Assembly: GCA_000973525.1 (NCBI GenBank)
Contig: CP004391.1
Span: 1,388,001 to 1,452,000 of the forward strand
Source: Pasteurella multocida subsp. multocida OH4807
Lineage (GTDB): Bacteria > Pseudomonadota > Gammaproteobacteria > Enterobacterales > Pasteurellaceae
Direction of reading: 5' to 3'
DNA length: 64,000 bases
The position numbers and the translations under genes were made by a program. Position 1 is the first letter of the stretch. Each line of letters begins with the position of its first letter. The notes under the pieces are model-generated. The model worked only from the letters and a program-made list of their open reading frames with translations. It was not told the origin of the DNA and did not search any database. This document shows, one piece after another, positions 19,430 through 31,355 of the stretch.

Positions 19430-19567
19430 TTATAGCTGACCTGATATAGTGTTGTGCTCTTAACGAATGAGGGTAAAGCAAAAATATTTGTAGAAAAACG
19501 AGCAATATCTGAAATATAGAAGCAAAGCTAAATTAACTTAGACGAAATAGCAAATTAGATTAAAAAA

Positions 19568-21532
19568 ATGAAAGGTTTTACATTTATAGATTTATTCGCA
19601 GGTATAGGTGGTTTTCATATAGCTATGGAAAGTTTAGGAGGAAAATGTGTTTTCGCATCAGAAATTGATGCTTATGCTCGTCTTACTTATGAACATAATT
19701 TTAAAAAAATAAATCCTGAATTATTCAGTAATGATTTATTTAATGATGATATCCGAAAAATAACTCCATCTGAACTACCTGATTTTGATGTATTATGTGC
19801 TGGATTTCCTTGTCAACCATTTAGTCAAGCGGGATATAAGAGAGGCTTCGAAGATACCCATCGTTCTGAAAGAGGAAATTTGTTTTTCAATATCGTTGAG
19901 ATTTTAGAAGCAAAACAACCCAAAGCATTTTTTCTGGAAAATGTGCGGGGAATTATTAATCATGATAATGGAAAAACCTTTAAAATTATTCAAGATATTT
20001 TAAGAAATGAATTGGGTTATAGTTTTTATTTTCAGATTATCAAAGCTTCTGATTTTGGTTTACCCCAACTAAGACCTAGAGTTTTTATGATTGGTTTCAG
20101 AAATGAACAATTATTGAGTAGTTTTTCTTTTCCTCAACCTATACCATTAAAATTCACAATGTCTGATGTCTGGGGGGGAAAGTGTGATCGAGATATTGGG
20201 TATACATTAAGAGTAGGTGGTCGAGGATCTAAAATTGGTGATAGAAGAAATTGGGATCAATATTTAGTTGATGGGAAAATTCGCCAAATAATGCCAGAAC
20301 AGGCTAGAAAAATGCAAGGCTTCCCTGATAGTTTCGAATTTCCAGTACCCAAATCACAGGCAATGAAACAGCTAGGTAATAGTGTCGCAGTCGATGCAGT
20401 AAGAGCTTGTGGAGAAAGAATGATTGAGTATATGAACTTTTTGGATCATATCAACAGAGAAGATGAAATGAAACAAACTAAAAATAAAGGTGAATGGACA
20501 GAACTTTATACTTTCTTAAAGTTATTAACAGATCAAAGAATACATTTAGCGGATAAAGATCTTAATTCAAAACAAGATTTCTTCAAAATAAATAAAGTAA
20601 CAACTCTTAATATTCAGCAGGACTGTTATTTGTCAGAAAATGATGTTGTTAAAGTAGAAAATAAAAAAACTGGTGAAGTGCATCGAATAAAAACATCTTC
20701 ATTCTTAAATCAAACTGTATTAAATACGCTTGCAGAATATATAAGAAATGGACATAAAACCTTTGATATTCCTGAATTTCATATTATTAGTAGTCAGTTA
20801 GGAGTTACTCTCATTAAGGGGGGAACCTCTAATCAAAAAGCGGATATTGTATTAGATATAGAGAATGAAACTGAGCAATATAAAGAGCACGGATTTGATA
20901 TTAAATCTTATTTAGGTAACTCCCCAACTCTACTAAATGCTTCTGGAAATACTAATTTTATTTATAAAGTAAAGAATTTATCTAGTGATTTATTAGATGA
21001 AATCAATGCTATTGATACCAGAACTAAACTAAAAGACCGTATATCTACTATATATCAAAAAGGTGGTTATTTAGAATTTGAACGAGTTGAACAAACAACT
21101 ATGGGTTATAATCTTGATTTAGTTGACAGCATTATGCCTAGACTAGTAGCAGAGATGTTGCTTGAATTTCACAAAAATAGAACAAATACTCTTGATGAAA
21201 ACTTAAATTCTATTTTTAAACGAAGCCCAACCTTGTTTATCACAGATTTAGACGGCTTAAGAATTAAAGTCAAAAAACTACTAGTAGCGATTTTACTGGG
21301 ATTTTTTGCAGGCACAAAATGGAATGGACAATATCTTGCGAAGGGCACAATCGTAGTAAAAAACGATGGTTCGCAACTTGCTTATCATATAACTGATTTG
21401 GAAAGTTTAGAAAATTATCTGTATGAAAATATTCGCTTTGATACACCTTCTACAACTCGCCACAGATATGGTTCATTGATTGCAGAAAATAGAGAACTTT
21501 ACTTTAAATTAAATCTACAGCTTAGATTTTAA
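19568..21532 (+). CDS. Fused C5 cytosine methyltransferase - HpaII-family restriction endonuclease
   Basis: 654 residues in one frame. Residues 1-300 are a complete C5 methyltransferase: SAM loop DLFAGIGG (8-15), catalytic Cys82 in PCQPFSQAG, ENV (124-126), QLRPR (about 167-171), a short target-recognition region, MQGFPD and QLGNSVAV (268-275). Residues 301-654 match the HpaII-type endonuclease family: KGEWTELYTFLKLL, a PD-(D/E)XK-like pair D426 and D444-I-K446, and SPTLLNASGNTNFIYK. HpaII cuts CCGG, so that target is inferred. In the HpaII system the two enzymes are separate proteins. A GAGAAG five bases before the ATG of Met301 could also give free endonuclease. The gene is AT-rich, without uptake words, and ends 19 bases before glyS. 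Confidence 0.9.
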   Translation: MKGFTFIDLFAGIGGFHIAMESLGGKCVFASEIDAYARLTYEHNFKKINPELFSNDLFNDDIRKITPSELPDFDVLCAGFPCQPFSQAGYKRGFEDTHRSERGNLFFNIVEILEAKQPKAFFLENVRGIINHDNGKTFKIIQDILRNELGYSFYFQIIKASDFGLPQLRPRVFMIGFRNEQLLSSFSFPQPIPLKFTMSDVWGGKCDRDIGYTLRVGGRGSKIGDRRNWDQYLVDGKIRQIMPEQARKMQGFPDSFEFPVPKSQAMKQLGNSVAVDAVRACGERMIEYMNFLDHINREDEMKQTKNKGEWTELYTFLKLLTDQRIHLADKDLNSKQDFFKINKVTTLNIQQDCYLSENDVVKVENKKTGEVHRIKTSSFLNQTVLNTLAEYIRNGHKTFDIPEFHIISSQLGVTLIKGGTSNQKADIVLDIENETEQYKEHGFDIKSYLGNSPTLLNASGNTNFIYKVKNLSSDLLDEINAIDTRTKLKDRISTIYQKGGYLEFERVEQTTMGYNLDLVDSIMPRLVAEMLLEFHKNRTNTLDENLNSIFKRSPTLFITDLDGLRIKVKKLLVAILLGFFAGTKWNGQYLAKGTIVVKNDGSQLAYHITDLESLENYLYENIRFDTPSTTRHRYGSLIAENRELYFKLNLQLRF

Positions 21533-21551
21533 AAATCAATAAGAGAAAACA

Positions 21552-23621
21552 ATGACAACACAAAACTTCCTCGCCGAGATCGGCACTGAAGAGCTGCCAC
21601 CGAAGGCGCTCAAGAAATTAGCGACTGCATTTGCAGAGAACGTGGAATTAGAGTTAAACCAAGCGGGTTTAACCTTTGACAAAGTAGAATGGTTTGCGGC
21701 GCCACGTCGTTTAGCTGTGAAAGTGTTAGCTTTAGAGACTGCACAACCCAGCAAAGAAATTGAAAAACGTGGTCCAGCGGTGTCTGCAGCATTTGATGCG
21801 GAAGGCAAGCCAACTAAAGCTGCAGAAGGTTGGGCGCGTGGTTGTGGAATCAGCGTTGAACAAGCTGAACGTATCGCGACTGATAAAGGCGAATGGTTAG
21901 TTCATCGTGCCACTATCGAGGGTCAACCCACCAAAAACTTACTCAAAGATATCGTTGCAAATGCGTTAGCGAAATTACCTATTCCAAAACCAATGCGTTG
22001 GGCGGACAAAACGGTTCAATTTATTCGTCCCGTTCATACGGTAACGATGTTACTTGGTGATGAATTAATCGAAGGCGAAATTTTAGGTGTCGCAAGTGGC
22101 ACAACGATTCGTGGTCACCGTTTCCTTGGTGAGCGTGAATTCCAAATTTCACACGCGGATCAATACCCTGTGCTATTAAAAGAAAAAGGCTCAGTTGTGG
22201 CTGATTTCAATGAGCGTAAAGCGTTGATTTTGGCAAAAGCACAAGAAAAATCGACCGCACTTGGTGGCGTGGCTGATATTGAAGAAGACTTACTTGATGA
22301 AGTGACTTCACTTGTGGAATATCCAAATGTCTTGGCGGCGAAATTTGAAGAACGTTTCCTTGCTGTACCTGCGGAAGCGTTAGTTTACACCATGAAAGGC
22401 GACCAAAAATATTTCCCAATTTATGACAAAGACGGAAAATTATTACCGCACTTTATTTTCGTGTCGAACATCAATCCAGAAGATCCAAGCAAGATTATCG
22501 AAGGAAATGAAAAAGTGGTTCGCCCACGTTTAACTGATGCGGAATTCTTCTTCAAAACCGACTTAAAACAACGTTTAGAAGATCAATTACCACGTTTAGA
22601 AACCGTATTATTCCAACAACAACTTGGCACATTACGCGATAAAACAACTCGCATTGAGCAACTTGCTGGCGAAATTGCGAAACAAATCGGTGCAGACGAA
22701 GCGAAAGCAAAACGTGCAGGCTTATTATCAAAATGTGACCTAATGACCAATATGGTATTTGAGTTTACGGATACGCAAGGAGTAATGGGTATGCACTATG
22801 CACGTCACGATGGTGAAGATGAAGAAGTCGCGGTTGCATTAAACGAGCAATATATGCCACGTTTCGCAGGCGATGAATTACCAAAATCACCAGTGGCAAG
22901 TGCAGTTGCCTTAGCAGATAAATTTGACACATTGACGGGGATTTTCGGTATTGGTCAACAGCCAAAAGGTAGCGCTGACCCATTTGCTTTACGTCGTGCG
23001 GCATTAGGGGTGTTACGTATTCTCGTTGAGAAAAACTTACCACTTGATCTTGAAGAAATGGTGAAAAAATCAGCCGCACTTTTCGGCAACAGACTCACCA
23101 ACGCAAATGTTGTAGAAGAAGTTGTCGACTTTATGCTTGGTCGTTTCCGCGCGTGGTATCAAGACGAAGGCATTGCAGTGGATGTAATCCAAGCGGTATT
23201 AGCTCGTCGCCCTACTCGCCCAGCGGATTTTGATGCGCGTGTACGTGCAGTTTCTCACTTCCGTACGTTAGATGCGGCAGAAGCATTAGCGGCAGCAAAT
23301 AAACGTGTAAGCAATATTTTAGCGAAAGTAGAAGGTGAATTACCGGCAACTATTGATGTTGCATTATGCGTTGAAGCAGCAGAGAAAGTGTTAGCAGAGC
23401 AAGTGCTTGCATTACAAGCTGAATTAGCACCATTATTTGCTAACGGTGAATATCAAGCAGCATTAGACCGTTTAGCAGCGTTGCGTGAGCCTGTGGATAC
23501 GTTCTTCGATAATGTCATGGTGAACGCCGAAGATCAAAAATTACGTCAAAACCGTCTAGCAATCCTAAACAATCTACGTAATTTATTCTTACAAGTTGCT
23601 GATATTTCCTTATTACAATAA
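21552..23621 (+). CDS. glyS: Glycine--tRNA ligase, beta subunit
   Basis: 689 residues, the normal length for GlyS. It binds tRNA-Gly and works with GlyQ. The N-terminal [15 protein letters not shown] is the family hallmark, and the C-terminal region has the HD-like and anticodon-binding domains. The codon choice and base composition match the backbone, in contrast to the AT-rich gene just upstream. The ribosome site (AAGAGA) lies within the 19 bases after the methyltransferase-endonuclease fusion, so part of its transcription may now come through that gene or from a promoter within it. Confidence 0.98.
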   Translation: MTTQNFLAEIGTEELPPKALKKLATAFAENVELELNQAGLTFDKVEWFAAPRRLAVKVLALETAQPSKEIEKRGPAVSAAFDAEGKPTKAAEGWARGCGISVEQAERIATDKGEWLVHRATIEGQPTKNLLKDIVANALAKLPIPKPMRWADKTVQFIRPVHTVTMLLGDELIEGEILGVASGTTIRGHRFLGEREFQISHADQYPVLLKEKGSVVADFNERKALILAKAQEKSTALGGVADIEEDLLDEVTSLVEYPNVLAAKFEERFLAVPAEALVYTMKGDQKYFPIYDKDGKLLPHFIFVSNINPEDPSKIIEGNEKVVRPRLTDAEFFFKTDLKQRLEDQLPRLETVLFQQQLGTLRDKTTRIEQLAGEIAKQIGADEAKAKRAGLLSKCDLMTNMVFEFTDTQGVMGMHYARHDGEDEEVAVALNEQYMPRFAGDELPKSPVASAVALADKFDTLTGIFGIGQQPKGSADPFALRRAALGVLRILVEKNLPLDLEEMVKKSAALFGNRLTNANVVEEVVDFMLGRFRAWYQDEGIAVDVIQAVLARRPTRPADFDARVRAVSHFRTLDAAEALAAANKRVSNILAKVEGELPATIDVALCVEAAEKVLAEQVLALQAELAPLFANGEYQAALDRLAALREPVDTFFDNVMVNAEDQKLRQNRLAILNNLRNLFLQVADISLLQ

Positions 23622-23632
23622 GCATAAAAAGT

Positions 23633-23666
23633 AAAAAAATAGCGCACTCAATGCGCTACTTTTTTC
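23633..23666 (+). terminator. Terminator after glyS
   Basis: The stem TAGCGCA (23640-23646) with TGCGCTA (23652-23658) is flanked by A-run and T-run sequence. It works best for glyS on the plus strand and may be bidirectional. Confidence 0.85.
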
Positions 23667-23675
23667 GATATCATC

Positions 23676-23711
23676 AAAAAACCGCACTATCATCTTCACA
23701 ATCGTGCGGTT
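23676..23711 (-). terminator. Terminator after aspA
   Basis: The stem AACCGCAC (23680-23687) with GTGCGGTT (23704-23711) has a 16-base loop and a T run on the minus-strand side. The arms resemble, but do not fully match, the uptake word. Confidence 0.7.
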
Positions 23712-23730
23712 AACTCTAAAACCCCTTGAA

Positions 23731-25149
23731 TTATTTATTCAATTTCGCTTTGTAGGTCGGGTTCATTAGGTTTTCAACTGATAAAATGTCATCAAGTTGT
23801 TCTTCTGTCAGTAACCCTTTCTCTAACACAACTTCTTTGACACCGCGACCCGTTTTCGCACAGATTTTACCCACTAAATCACCATTGTGGTGACCAATAA
23901 ATGGATTCAAATACGTCACAATACCAATTGAGTTAAAGACATAGTTTTCACAGATTTCTTTATTCACAGTGATACCGTCGATACATTTATCACGTAAGTT
24001 CACACAAGCATTTGTTAAGATATCAATAGACTCAAACATTGCCTGTCCAATCACAGGTTCCATTACGTTTAATTGTAATTGTCCTGCTTCTGCGGCAAAA
24101 GTCACTGTTGTATCATTACCAATCACTTTGAAACACACTTGGTTTACGACTTCTGGTACAACTGGATTCACTTTTGCTGGCATAATAGAAGAGCCTGCTT
24201 GTAGTTCAGGTAAATTAATTTCATTCAAGCCTGCTCGAGGTCCCGAAGATAATAAACGTAAGTCGTTACATACTTTGGATAATTTCACAGCAGTACGTTT
24301 TAATGCCCCGTGTACCATGACATAAGCACCACAGTCGGATGTTGCTTCAATTAAGTTTTCCGCTAAAGAACAAGGTAATCCCGTGACTTCAGACAAGTAT
24401 TTCACTGCTAATGGTGCGTAACCTTGTGGGGTATTTAATCCAGTTCCGATTGCCGTCGCACCTAAGTTCACTTCTAATAACAATTCTGCGGTACGTGTTA
24501 AATTGCGTACTTCCTCATCTAATAATACGGAGAACGCTTTAAACTCTTGACCCACTGTCATTGGTACCGCATCTTGCAATTGCGTCCGCCCCATTTTTAA
24601 GATGTTGGAAAACTCTTTTGCTTTGTTTTCAAAACCTTGTTGTAAATACAGTACTTTAGCGATCAATTTCATGATGCTGTTATATACCGCGATACGGAAT
24701 CCTGTTGGATAAGCATCATTAGTTGATTGGCTAGCATTGACATGATCCATTGGATCAAGATATTGGTATTCCCCTTTTTTATGCCCCAAAATCTCTAATG
24801 CAAGATTAGCAACCACTTCATTCGTGTTCATATTCACAGACGTACCTGCACCACCTTGATAGACGTCTGATGGAAATTGATCTAAACATTTACCCGTCGT
24901 TAAAATTTCATCACAAGCGGCAACAATAGCTTTTGCAATTTTATCAGGGATCGCACCAAGTTCACCATTCGCTAATGCAGTCGCTTTTTTAACCATTACC
25001 ATTCCACGAACAAACTCTGGAATATCTGAAATCACTGCATTTGAAATATTAAAATTCTCTACCGCTCTTAAGGTATGAATGCCCCAATACGCATCTGTTG
25101 GGACTTCACGCTCACCAAGTAAATCCACTTCTTTTCTTGTTGCTGTCAT
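23731..25149 (-). CDS. aspA: Aspartate ammonia-lyase
   Basis: 472 residues from [11 protein letters not shown], with GGAGG seven bases upstream; an in-frame ATG 81 bases earlier has no such site. AspA deaminates aspartate to fumarate and ammonia, feeding fumarate respiration. The fumarase/aspartase signature [16 protein letters not shown], the N-terminal [14 protein letters not shown] and [10 protein letters not shown] are present. A CRP-like site lies 67 bases upstream, which agrees with CRP/FNR control of aspA in E. coli. It is divergent from an AbgT-type transporter gene. Confidence 0.97.
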   Translation of the reverse strand: MTATRKEVDLLGEREVPTDAYWGIHTLRAVENFNISNAVISDIPEFVRGMVMVKKATALANGELGAIPDKIAKAIVAACDEILTTGKCLDQFPSDVYQGGAGTSVNMNTNEVVANLALEILGHKKGEYQYLDPMDHVNASQSTNDAYPTGFRIAVYNSIMKLIAKVLYLQQGFENKAKEFSNILKMGRTQLQDAVPMTVGQEFKAFSVLLDEEVRNLTRTAELLLEVNLGATAIGTGLNTPQGYAPLAVKYLSEVTGLPCSLAENLIEATSDCGAYVMVHGALKRTAVKLSKVCNDLRLLSSGPRAGLNEINLPELQAGSSIMPAKVNPVVPEVVNQVCFKVIGNDTTVTFAAEAGQLQLNVMEPVIGQAMFESIDILTNACVNLRDKCIDGITVNKEICENYVFNSIGIVTYLNPFIGHHNGDLVGKICAKTGRGVKEVVLEKGLLTEEQLDDILSVENLMNPTYKAKLNK

Positions 25150-25215
25150 TTTAATCCTCCATTTCGAGTCCTGAACAAGTTGTCGCATATTATAGGAAAA
25201 TGACTGTGCTAAAAA

Positions 25216-25231
25216 TTTGATCACAGTCACA
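25216..25231. promoter_or_regulatory. Putative CRP site in the aspA-abgT divergent region
   Basis: The 324-base gap between the two divergent starts is AT-rich and must hold both promoters. At 25216-25231 the sequence reads TTTGA, six bases, TCACA: one perfect and one near-perfect CRP half-site, 67-82 bases upstream of the aspA start. Nothing else distinctive was seen in the gap. Confidence 0.4.
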
Positions 25232-25474
25232 TTTTAATGATGTGTCCCCACGACATATTTTTATCTTTCAGATTACTTTTTCTAATCTAAAAGATAATAT
25301 CAGCCTCATACACACCTTAAATTTAATAAGGATAACAGAAATCAAAACAAAATAATTTGATCTTGTTAACACTTTGTTAAAAATCTTGTTTGAATATTAT
25401 ACACTCCATGATAGATTTCTTGTGGGCAAACTCATCATAGCCCTTGTATCATGATTAAAATAGAAGGACTAAAT

Positions 25475-27043
25475 ATGAATACAACACAACAAAAGAAAGG
25501 CAGTAAATTTCTTCATACGGTTGAATGGTTGGGGAATATGCTTCCACACCCAGTTACGCTTTTTATGATTTTTATTGTTTTGCTATTAATTTCTTCCGCA
25601 CTAGGTGAATATTTTGGCTTAGCCGTACCAGATCCTCGCCCAGAAGGAACTAAAGGTCGCGCCGCAGATGGCATGATCTATGTTGTCAGCTTACTCGATG
25701 CTGACGGATTAAGTAAAATCTTAACCAACTTAGTGAAAAACTTTACTAACTTTGCCCCATTAGGCACGGTATTGGTTGCATTACTCGGGGTCGGGATCGC
25801 TGAGAAAGCAGGCCTACTCTCTGCTGTCATGCGTTTATTAGTGACAAAATCACCGCGCAAATTAACCACATTCACCATTGTATTTGCGGGTATTCTATCT
25901 AATACAGCCTCTGAATTAGGTTATGTTGTGCTCATTCCATTAGCCGCCATCATTTTCCACTCATTAGGTCGCCATCCATTGGCAGGCCTTGCTGCTGCAT
26001 TTGCGGGGGTATCTGGTGGGTATTCGGCTAACTTACTATTAGGTACTATCGATCCACTTTTAGCGGGTATTACACAACAAGCGGCACAAATTATTGACCC
26101 GACCTATACTGTTGGACCTGAAGCGAACTGGTTCTTTATGGCAGCCAGTACTTTCGTTATTGCTTTCATTGGTTATTTCATCACTGAAAAAATTGTTGAA
26201 CCACAATTAGGTCCTTATAACAGTCACCTCTCGCAGGAAGAACTTGATTTGCAACATTCTAACGAAGTGACGCCGTTAGAACGCAAAGGCTTAAAATACG
26301 CAGGCTTCGTCTTTTTGATTATGTGTGCGTTACTGGCTTGGACAATCGTGCCAGCCGACGGTATTCTACGTGATCCGAAAACTGGCTTAGTCACGGGTTC
26401 ACCTTTCTTAAAATCTATCGTGGCGTTCATCTTTATCTTATTCGCGATTCCTGGTGCCGTGTATGGTATTGTCACGAAAAGTATTCGCAGTGAAAAAGAT
26501 GTGGTGAATGCGATGGCTGAAGCAATGAGCACATTAGGTTTATATCTTGTTATTATCTTCTTTGCTTCGCAGTTCGTCGCATTCTTCAACTGGACCAATA
26601 TTGGTCAATATATTGCCGTGAAAGGCGCAAACTTCTTAAATGAAGTGGGACTACATGGTGGCATACTGTTCATGGGCTTTATCATCATTTGTGCATTCAT
26701 TAACTTAATGATTGGTTCTGCCTCTGCACAATGGGCAGTTACCGCACCAATCTTTGTTCCAATGTTGATGTTAACGGGCTACTCACCTGAAATTATCCAA
26801 GCTGCCTACCGTATCGGTGACTCTGTGACAAATATCATTACACCGATGATGAGCTACTTTGGTTTAATTATGGCGACTGTATTGAAATATAAAAAAGATG
26901 CAGGTGTTGGTACCCTAGTGTCAATGATGTTACCTTACTCGGTTGCCTTCTTAGTCGCTTGGTCGGCGTTATTCTTTATTTGGGTATTTGTGTTAGGTTT
27001 CCCTGTCGGTCCAAATGCTCCGATGTTCTACCCTGCGCAATAA
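25475..27043 (+). CDS. AbgT family transporter
   Basis: 522 residues from MNTTQQKKG, preceded by AAGGA; the ATG eight codons earlier lacks a good ribosome site. About eleven to thirteen hydrophobic segments. The N-terminal VEWLGNMLPHPVTLFMIF, the paired re-entrant hairpin regions with NTASELGYVVLIPL and GSASAQWAVTAPIFVPM, and the C-terminal DSVTNIITPMMSYFGL are characteristic of AbgT. Family members import p-aminobenzoyl-glutamate or export sulfonamides and related folate-pathway compounds; which applies here is unknown. It is divergent from aspA and has its own terminator. Confidence 0.92.
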   Translation: MNTTQQKKGSKFLHTVEWLGNMLPHPVTLFMIFIVLLLISSALGEYFGLAVPDPRPEGTKGRAADGMIYVVSLLDADGLSKILTNLVKNFTNFAPLGTVLVALLGVGIAEKAGLLSAVMRLLVTKSPRKLTTFTIVFAGILSNTASELGYVVLIPLAAIIFHSLGRHPLAGLAAAFAGVSGGYSANLLLGTIDPLLAGITQQAAQIIDPTYTVGPEANWFFMAASTFVIAFIGYFITEKIVEPQLGPYNSHLSQEELDLQHSNEVTPLERKGLKYAGFVFLIMCALLAWTIVPADGILRDPKTGLVTGSPFLKSIVAFIFILFAIPGAVYGIVTKSIRSEKDVVNAMAEAMSTLGLYLVIIFFASQFVAFFNWTNIGQYIAVKGANFLNEVGLHGGILFMGFIIICAFINLMIGSASAQWAVTAPIFVPMLMLTGYSPEIIQAAYRIGDSVTNIITPMMSYFGLIMATVLKYKKDAGVGTLVSMMLPYSVAFLVAWSALFFIWVFVLGFPVGPNAPMFYPAQ

Positions 27044-27061
27044 CCCCCTAAACTAACAACA

Positions 27062-27096
27062 TAAAGCTCACAGTATTCCTGTGAGCTTTATTATTT
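27062..27096 (+). terminator. Terminator after the AbgT transporter gene
   Basis: A 12-base perfect stem (27062-27073 with 27079-27090) with a 5-base loop is followed by a T-rich tail. Confidence 0.88.
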
Positions 27097-27182
27097 ATTT
27101 TTTACTTGAGCTTGAAATTTAACGAAGTAGATACCATTTATCACGTATTAATTTATGCCCATACGCAATAAGGAATATATTC

Positions 27183-27647
27183 ATGCCTCTTTTACTCTTT
27201 ATGCTGATTGCATTTCTCTTTATTTATATCGAGCTATCACTTCTCGTCTCGATAGGTTCAGCAATCGGTATCTTCGGTTTAATCGCATTGCTGATTTTAT
27301 CCTCTGTATTGGGTTTGCTGATGATTCGAGCACGAGGCTGGTATACTTTATTAAATGTACAAAAACAGCTTTCACGTGGTGAAATTCCTGCACGCTCATT
27401 ATTAAAATCAGGCATTTGGATTGTGGCAGGTGTCCTCTTCTTTGTCCCAGGTTTTTTAACCGATCTCCTTGGACTGTTACTATTAACCCCTATCACAAGT
27501 CTGTGGATTGAAAAGCTGATTGTGGACAAAATTCAATTTTTCCATGCACGATTCTTTTCCAAAACAGACCGCACTTTTCACACGGAAGGAGAGGTATTTG
27601 AGGCAGAATATGAAAAACAAGTGGATGACGATAAAAGAATAAAATAA
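27183..27647 (+). CDS. fxsA: FxsA family membrane protein
   Basis: 154 residues. It has about three to four hydrophobic segments in the first 110 residues followed by a charged cytoplasmic tail. The family pattern ARGWYTLLNVQKQLSRGEIP between helices and FFVPGFLTDLLGLLLLTP are clear. In E. coli, overproduction of FxsA relieves F-plasmid exclusion of phage T7; its normal role is unknown. Position directly upstream of groES is conserved in related bacteria. An uptake word lies near its 3' end. Confidence 0.93.
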   Translation: MPLLLFMLIAFLFIYIELSLLVSIGSAIGIFGLIALLILSSVLGLLMIRARGWYTLLNVQKQLSRGEIPARSLLKSGIWIVAGVLFFVPGFLTDLLGLLLLTPITSLWIEKLIVDKIQFFHARFFSKTDRTFHTEGEVFEAEYEKQVDDDKRIK

Positions 27648-27660
27648 TTTTATTTTTGCC

Positions 27661-27688
27661 CTTGAAACCCCAAAAAAAACCCACATAT
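27661..27688 (+). promoter_or_regulatory. Sigma-32 heat-shock promoter of groESL
   Basis: CTTGAA (27661-27666), 13 bases, then CCCACATAT (27680-27688). This matches the sigma-32 consensus CTTGAA/CCCCAT with normal spacing, 51 bases before the groES start. Confidence 0.8.
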
Positions 27689-27739
27689 TAGGGAAACGTT
27701 TAATTTTAATAACACATTTTTTTATGAAGGAGTAATTCA

Positions 27740-29688
<1,949 letters not shown>

Positions 29689-29704
29689 CCCCTGCCCAAT
29701 AAAT

Positions 29705-29740
29705 AAAAAAGGATTGAGTTTCGGCTCAATCCTTTTTTTT
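29705..29740 (+). terminator. Terminator after groEL
   Basis: The stem AAAGGATTGAG paired with CTCAATCCTTT has a 6-base loop and eight T residues. It is a strong intrinsic terminator. Confidence 0.92.
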
Positions 29741-29844
29741 ATTTAAAATGAATACATTGTGATTTGTCTTCAATTAATTTCGATATATTAAAAAATATAT
29801 AATGATATGATATAGTAATACTCTATTCTACCAAGGAGATTACA

Positions 29845-30582
29845 ATGAAAAAATTACTCGCGCTTTCTGCATTAATACTAGCTGCCATGTCTGCACAAGC
29901 TGCAGAGTTACATCTTTATGCCGGTGCGGGTCTCAAAGAGCCCGTAGAAAAAATTATTAACCAATTCGAACAAGAAACAGGCAATAAAGTTACCGTTGAA
30001 TATGGGGGGTCAGGACAATTACTTGCGCGTTATCATACTGTTAAAACTGGGGATTTATATTTACCTGGCTCGAGTGATTACGTTGAGAAATTGGAGAAAA
30101 CAGGCGATGTAAAAATGTCAGCACCATTAGTATTACATATTCCTGTTATGGCTATCCGTAAAGATAAAAGTGCTGGCATTGATTCGTTTAAAGCATTGGC
30201 GGAAAGTCATTTACGTTTAGGAATTGGTGATAGCAAAGCAATGGCTCTCGGTAAAGGGGCGGAAAAAATGATCGAATTATCAGGCTATCAACAACAATTA
30301 AATGACAAAGTTGTCGTCAAAGCAGCCACAGTCAAACAACTCATGTTGTACTTATTAAACGGCGATGTCGATGCCGCGATCGTAGGGCGCTCTGGTGCTT
30401 GGAAAGTACGTGATAAAGTCGATTTATTGCCAAATCCAGCTGGCACACCAGAAGAAAAAGTCACGATTGCTTTACTTGCAACAACAAAACACCCGACTGA
30501 AGCGAAACAATTACTCAATCTTTTTAAATCAGAACAAGGTATAAAATATTTTGTCGATGAAGGCTTCTTACCTGCTAAGTAA
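29845..30582 (+). CDS. ABC transporter substrate-binding protein, molybdate/tungstate type
   Basis: 245 residues with a signal peptide (KKLLALSALILAAMSAQA, cleavage near residue 19-20). The mature part is a type II periplasmic binding protein related to ModA: LHLYAGAGLKEPVEKIINQF and EYGGSGQLLARYHT near the N-terminus. It presumably binds an oxyanion; the adjacent ATPase and modD point to molybdate or tungstate, but the exact ligand cannot be read here. AAGGAG precedes the start. The 3' end overlaps the permease gene by 26 bases. Confidence 0.85.
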   Translation: MKKLLALSALILAAMSAQAAELHLYAGAGLKEPVEKIINQFEQETGNKVTVEYGGSGQLLARYHTVKTGDLYLPGSSDYVEKLEKTGDVKMSAPLVLHIPVMAIRKDKSAGIDSFKALAESHLRLGIGDSKAMALGKGAEKMIELSGYQQQLNDKVVVKAATVKQLMLYLLNGDVDAAIVGRSGAWKVRDKVDLLPNPAGTPEEKVTIALLATTKHPTEAKQLLNLFKSEQGIKYFVDEGFLPAK

Positions 30583-31354
30583 AAGTACAAGCGTAAAGCT
30601 CGCACTATTTCCATTGACACTCCTATTATTTGTCGTGGTAGGCTCAGTGCTGTCTTTAATTGCCCAGTTAGACAGCCATTTTTTCAGGATCGTGCTTACG
30701 GATCCCGAATTACATTTTGCGCTCATGATGTCATTAGGCACTTCATTACTATCATTATTTCTCGCACTATGTATTGCCATTCCTGCAGCCTGGGTCATGA
30801 GCCAAGTGCGGTTACCTTTTCAAAAATGGATTGATACAATACTTGACTTACCGATGGTTCTGCCACCTCTGGTTACTGGGTTAAGTTTATTATTGTTGTT
30901 TAACTCACAAGGTATCATGAACCAACTTGTTCCTTTTATAAGTCAATGGATTTTTAGTCCCATAGGGATCATCATTGCGCAAACCTATATTGCTAGCTCA
31001 ATTATGTTACGTAACGCACGTGGTACTTTTGCAGCGTTAGACCCTGGTTATCGACTAGCAGCGTACAACCTCGGGCTTTCCCCTTTCAAGACACTACTCA
31101 AAATTGAATTACCTATGTGCTGGAAACCGCTTCTTTGCGGTGCAATTCTGGCTTGGTCAAGGGCAATTGGGGAATTTGGCGCGACGTTAATGCTAGCGGG
31201 GGCAACACGCTTTAAAACGGAAACCTTACCGATGGCGATCTATCTGAATATTGCTAGTGGTGACTTCGAAATTGCTGTTGGAGCATCACTATGGTTATTG
31301 TGTATCTCCGCCTGCTTGTTATTTTTATTGCGAACACTCAATCGGAATATTTAA
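30557..31354 (+). CDS. ABC transporter permease, molybdate/tungstate type
   Basis: 265 residues from the ATG at 30557, overlapping the end of the binding-protein gene; no clear ribosome site, so translational coupling is likely and a slightly later start cannot be excluded. Five to six membrane segments. The cytoplasmic EAA loop, which docks on the ATPase, is visible near [20 protein letters not shown], and the end [20 protein letters not shown] is typical of ModB/CysT permeases. One uptake word lies inside. It forms a complete importer with its two neighbours. Confidence 0.88.
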   Translation: MKASYLLSKSTSVKLALFPLTLLLFVVVGSVLSLIAQLDSHFFRIVLTDPELHFALMMSLGTSLLSLFLALCIAIPAAWVMSQVRLPFQKWIDTILDLPMVLPPLVTGLSLLLLFNSQGIMNQLVPFISQWIFSPIGIIIAQTYIASSIMLRNARGTFAALDPGYRLAAYNLGLSPFKTLLKIELPMCWKPLLCGAILAWSRAIGEFGATLMLAGATRFKTETLPMAIYLNIASGDFEIAVGASLWLLCISACLLFLLRTLNRNI

Positions 31355-31355
31355 T

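Noticed and set aside
23676..23711. Inverted pair of full uptake words after aspA
   Set aside because: The arms read AACCGCAC/GTGCGGTT and lack the full AAGTGCGGT core, so it is listed only as a terminator.
27155..27382. 75-codon plus-strand frame overlapping fxsA
   Set aside because: It is out of frame with fxsA, which has the conserved family sequence and a better start.
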